From contig QXVZ01021954.1 of assembly GCA_008931825.1 (NCBI GenBank), positions 1 to 23,229 on the forward strand: DNA of 23,229 nt. The letters run 5' to 3'. Of the stretch, positions 19,211 through 23,229 are shown one piece after another (the stretch's first letter is position 1; every line of letters starts with the position of its first letter). The notes below the pieces were generated by a model that was given only the letters and a program-made list of their open reading frames with translations, was not told where the DNA came from and did no database searches. Origin of the DNA: Phallusia fumigata (Eukaryota; Chordata; Ascidiacea; Phlebobranchia; Ascidiidae). Made by a program: the position numbers and the translations under genes.

Positions 19211-19250
19211 GCTCTCCCTCTCTCTCCCTGTTTCTCTCACCGCCGCCACC
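19211..19250 (+). repeat. CT-rich tract ending in CCGCCGCCACC
   Basis: Imperfect (CT)n of about 28 bases followed by a short CCG repeat. Low-complexity sequence; a (CGTT)3 run lies shortly after, near 19311-19322. Confidence 0.6.
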
Positions 19251-21967
19251 AGTCGTAACTCAGATAACCTGTGAACACAAACGACCGCTGGGTGCTAGGA
19301 GGCCCTCGTCCGTTCGTTCGTTAGAAGCCGTGCGGTTGTAAGCGGGTCTCGGCAGCTTTTGACGCATCGCGGGACAATTGTGTCATCAATCCGGCAGCTC
19401 AAGCGGTTTATGATAGCACGCGACGGATAGCCCCGGTGAGGTGCCATGCGGCCCGGCTTTCGCACTTCTGTAGAATAAATACGATTAAGGTTGACATCTG
19501 TTAACACTGGCGGGTGCGCACAATGGCGGAGCTCAGTAACGTCTGCATGTTTATTCACCAGTAGCGTATATGTGATGGAAATTGATGCTGACTGCTGAGA
19601 TTTTACGACGAGAAAAAATCGCACATATAAAGGTGGTAGGGGCACTTTTCCTTAATAGCAAGATACATTTTTTAAAAAGACATTTTGACAATAAAAGGGT
19701 AACATTGAGTATGTATCGAAAGTTTTATGTCAAACGGTTGCAGGCAATACCTGTATTTAATCATGCTAAGAATATGACATCCGATTGTTTTGTTAGTTAG
19801 TTTTCACTTGACCAGTATTAATAATGGCGCGCTAAGCTGACTTCGATTTAAAAATAGTATCTTAGAATGTGGGCACTAAATTAACCAAAAATTTTAAACA
19901 GCTACGTTGTATTTACCTTATGTTGAGCAACATTGATACGCACATCTTCACAACCTGCATTCCTGAGGGTTGGTTTTTTCGGAACTGTGCTTATACAAAT
20001 AAGGGTCCGTCATTGGAAAGTTTTCGAACACATTTTTGAAGGGATAAACCAGAAAATTGTAGCGTTATTTAGCTTTGACAACTTTGCAGAAATCATTGCA
20101 AAATAGCATCTCCCGCATCTCCACAAGGTCTTTTGTTGCAAACGATGATGTTTCCAACAATCAGTTCTTTTGTTTTACCACGAAACAGTGCTTGCATTGA
20201 ACATGAAGACTGCGATGAACCAGGTCCTGACCTTTAATTCCATTAGCCACGTCATATGTCGCACATAGAGATCACAAGCCAATTACAGCATTGAAACCCA
20301 ACCGCACTTACCATAAGTAGTATTTAAGCTTTTCCCAAACGCTAGTAATTGCTAACTGTTTTCTGCCGAAGTCACCGCTTTGCCTGTCGACGGACGGACT
20401 GATTAAGTTGCATAAGCATGGCGAGGCAGGTGTAATTTTTTACAAGTAGTCCACTCGAGGGTTTGGGTGGGGATTAGGAATCTTGTTTGTTTGTAATACC
20501 AAAACTTAGCATGGCTGCTAACGTCAATAAGTTGCTGCACCCATGTTGCTTTATATTCCAGGCATAGCCTTTGTGCTTCCACTTTTAGCTTTGCAATGCA
20601 CTGAGGTCCTGAAATAAATTAAAAGATCACTGAACATTTAGTTTTTAGCACAGTAGAATGTGCAGAGCAAAGATCAAAACGATTAATGTATTGACTTCAA
20701 GACGGAACTGTAATACTGTGGGCAAGTCAGGGCCTTTTACGCCTCTTTTATGTCACTGTGATTTTGTCTTTTAGTTTTAGTGTGTTCGAAAGAAATGACC
20801 GTTTGCAACAATTTTAAGCTTCAGATCGCAAACAAACGCCACTTACGGAATAACAACGTTTTAACAAATACTTAACGATGTGACGAGGATTGTCAACCGC
20901 TCAGCTTTTATTGTAAACCTAAACAGAAAGGACACAACCAGCTTACGTTATTGACGGAAACAGCGATAAACTGTTGATTAAATTCACAGTTATTTAGACT
21001 GCACACATCAAACCGCAGCCTATCCTTAAAAATGGCAAAGTTCTGTTCAAAGTGCATTGGACGGGCGACTTAATGTTTACTTTCCAGAAATCATCAGGAA
21101 TTCAATCTGGTGAATACTTTCTGGGCAGCACTAAGCGGCCGACATGCAAAAACAAACAACGCACCAATCTGAAACGGTCAAGCGCCCGTCGTTGGTTTTA
21201 ACTTATCTGTATGCTTAGTGTAGTCTGCGTAAGCATCGGAAATCGCTTAGTCATTGCTGAATCGCAAGATAGACAAGCCGTTTCCGATTACAATCTTTGG
21301 AACATCGCTTTGGTTTGTTAATTCAGCAAGTTCGGTATGTGCTTTCGGTAAGGACAACTTTAAAGCGCTGACGGTGAGTTTAAGTTTGCAAAAGAAATTG
21401 CTTGTCTATCTTTACACCTCCGAGCACAAGACTGTACTTTTTAAAAGGTCAAATATATTTTTGGCTGGCGAAATCCATGATGCATTTTCAATCAATGACA
21501 TGGAATTTATCCTTACGTTAAACGTTTAGGAAACGGTTCACTGATCTGACGTCTTGGACAGGGTCTGCAATTTCAAACAAGCCATATAGGACGCACATTG
21601 TTTGATAATTTCAATAATATTTTGCAAACGAAAGAAAAAATATTGCCTTTTTCGACCTGCAACTATTGCAAAAGTATTGTGGGCAAATTGCTCCTATTTT
21701 ATTTTGTCGCCACAACAACGGGCAAAATCGAAAAAAAAATCAGTTTGCACCTATGGGTCTATGACATGAACCCTGTTTATTAATTGGCTCACACGTGAGG
21801 TCAAAAGGACGTTCTGTTTAAGAAGACACCAAATTGTAAAACAGCACACCAGTAAGAGAAACGAATATGTAGAAATTACAAAACACAACAAACAGAAGAA
21901 AACGACTCGAAAATTATTTCTTTTGAACCGAATCTTTTGTCCAAGTGTAAGATAATTAATTTCGCCA

Positions 21968-22010
21968 GCATCCAAACATCGTGTGTGCAAATAAGTTTCC
22001 TGCATCCAAA
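21968..22010 (+). repeat. Two-unit 34-bp spaced repeat
   Basis: GCATCCAAA at 21968-21976 and 22002-22010, both followed by similar bases (CAT and TAT). Minor. Confidence 0.45.
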
Positions 22011-23229
22011 TATGGCATAAAAACAACATTAAGAGAGTCGGAATATATATTAAACCAAGTCAACGGTTTTAATAAAATTGCACGCGCAGCAGAAATTACA
22101 ATTCACGATGCTAATGCACAATCGCTTGGTTTGGGATTTGCATTTTGCGGTGATTAGCGTTACGGAGCGCTTTTAAGTCGTGCCGGGTAAACCAGACATG
22201 TATGGAAGTCCGGAATAAGCAATCAGACTCATTTAAGTCTCGCCATTCCACAAACGTACAAAATGCAAATGCACAGGTTATTTTTAGCACAGCAGGGAAT
22301 TTTTGGGTAAGTATCTCTTGGGCGGCCGAATGTGGAAAAGACTAGGAAAATGTTTTTTGCATTGTTGATATAAAGGGCTCATAACGTGTTGGTTAATCAG
22401 TCAACATTGCGTGACTGTATATTTACAGCAAAAATGGACACAGAAGTATCGACATAACATACAGTAAATCACATACTTTGCTGTCTTGTCTAAAAAGTAT
22501 TGATGTAGTAAACTACAGATAAATGCAAACTACCCTGCAGTGAAACAATTTCGAGATGATACCAATATTTGACAAAACGTTTACAAAAACAATAAGTGTT
22601 GATTATGCGCGGATAAGTTTGGACAATGCATAACACATTTAAGTTTTTCACCAGATCTGTGCACGAGGTAAAGTCAACATGTGTCGTATGCGGCATGAGA
22701 CATTTTCTTTTGTTGATCTTGTGGATTTTAAATTTGCGTCATTCAATTGTTGCCGCCTTTAAATCAATTTTAAAGTTCACCAAGTTTTGTTTGCAGAAAT
22801 ATATGCCTTGGCCCACTGTTTGATTTTTGCGCAACGCAGATTTGTTAAGCCTTACGCATGTAAATATTAAAAAATGGTGTAACATCCCAAAATAATAACA
22901 GAACTCTGATTTTGGTTTAAAGCAACATAGATTTCGGTTAGCATCTAAATGTTTTAACCTGTGGCACTTTTGCCTTTCTGATTTTTCCAACGACTTTCGA
23001 AAAGCCAGGATATACATTTTAGAAACTCTAGAAAAAGAAAGAAATTAACTGCAAGAATCACGTTCGGAACCTGCTTTATGCACACAAAACATTACAATAC
23101 AGGGGTACTGCTGTTCAAGAAACAGGTGACCTTTACTTTTAAGGATTTAAATATATTTTAAGGCAACATGAACTTTAAGGCAGAACGCACTTTAAGACGA
23201 AGTCAGGCCCGGAAACAATTTAAAAACCC

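Larger units (their letters stand above)
16836..23229. other. No gene recognised upstream of the P450
   Basis: About 6.4 kb with short frames only and no recognised domain. The 17320-17643 plus frame and the 19295-19645 minus frame are unremarkable. The 22029-21751 minus frame (92 codons, real ATG) has a strongly hydrophobic middle (VVFFCLLCFVISTYSFLLLV) but lies in T-rich DNA, which gives such residues by composition. The region from about 19.8 kb to the end is AT-rich. Confidence 0.55.

Noticed and set aside
21254-21529. 91-residue plus-strand frame
   Set aside because: Starts at TTG; no early ATG, no splice context and no recognisable family.

Overview
The window looks like animal genomic DNA, mostly intergenic or intronic. 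It holds one clearly recognisable protein-coding locus: the 5' end of a microsomal cytochrome P450 on the minus strand (about 15.5-16.3 kb). The first two coding exons are separated by a 170-bp intron with consensus splice sites, so this is a eukaryote. The protein resembles the chordate CYP1 family. A compact intron, a CYP1-like protein, abundant CpG and a probable unmerged pair of alleles differing by several percent point to a tunicate such as Ciona, perhaps C. savignyi. That assignment is an inference of moderate confidence.

Layout. 1-8550 has no recognisable gene: short unsupported ORFs, a contig-gap N at 5240, a GA/purine tract near 6.93-7.07 kb and a CpG-rich patch near 8.1-8.34 kb. 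8551-10813 is a 1.13-kb sequence present twice in tandem, with the two copies separated by exactly one N at 9678. This is best read as two allelic contig ends that were not merged. Inside it, a 435-bp core differs at one base between copies and carries a TATAAATA box and a GC-rich hairpin. 10814-15500 has no recognised gene, a third N at 11175 and two weak ORFs. 15514-16307 is the P450 5' end. 16308-16765 is its promoter side, with an overlapping uORF, a TATA box, a CCAAT box, a possible divergent TATA box and a xenobiotic-response-element match. 16766-23229 has no recognised gene and a few short repeats.

The P450 exons encode about 208 residues: membrane anchor, proline-rich hinge and helices A to about E. 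The remaining roughly 300 residues (I-helix, ExxR, heme-binding Cys loop) were not found anywhere downstream by eye, although exon 2 ends in a good splice donor. Three observations merit follow-up: the missing 3' half, the conserved TATA-plus-hairpin core of the duplicated block, and a strong excess of the 7-mer TCGCGTG/CACGCGA across the window. No CRISPR array, operon, credible tRNA, rRNA or complete transposon was seen.
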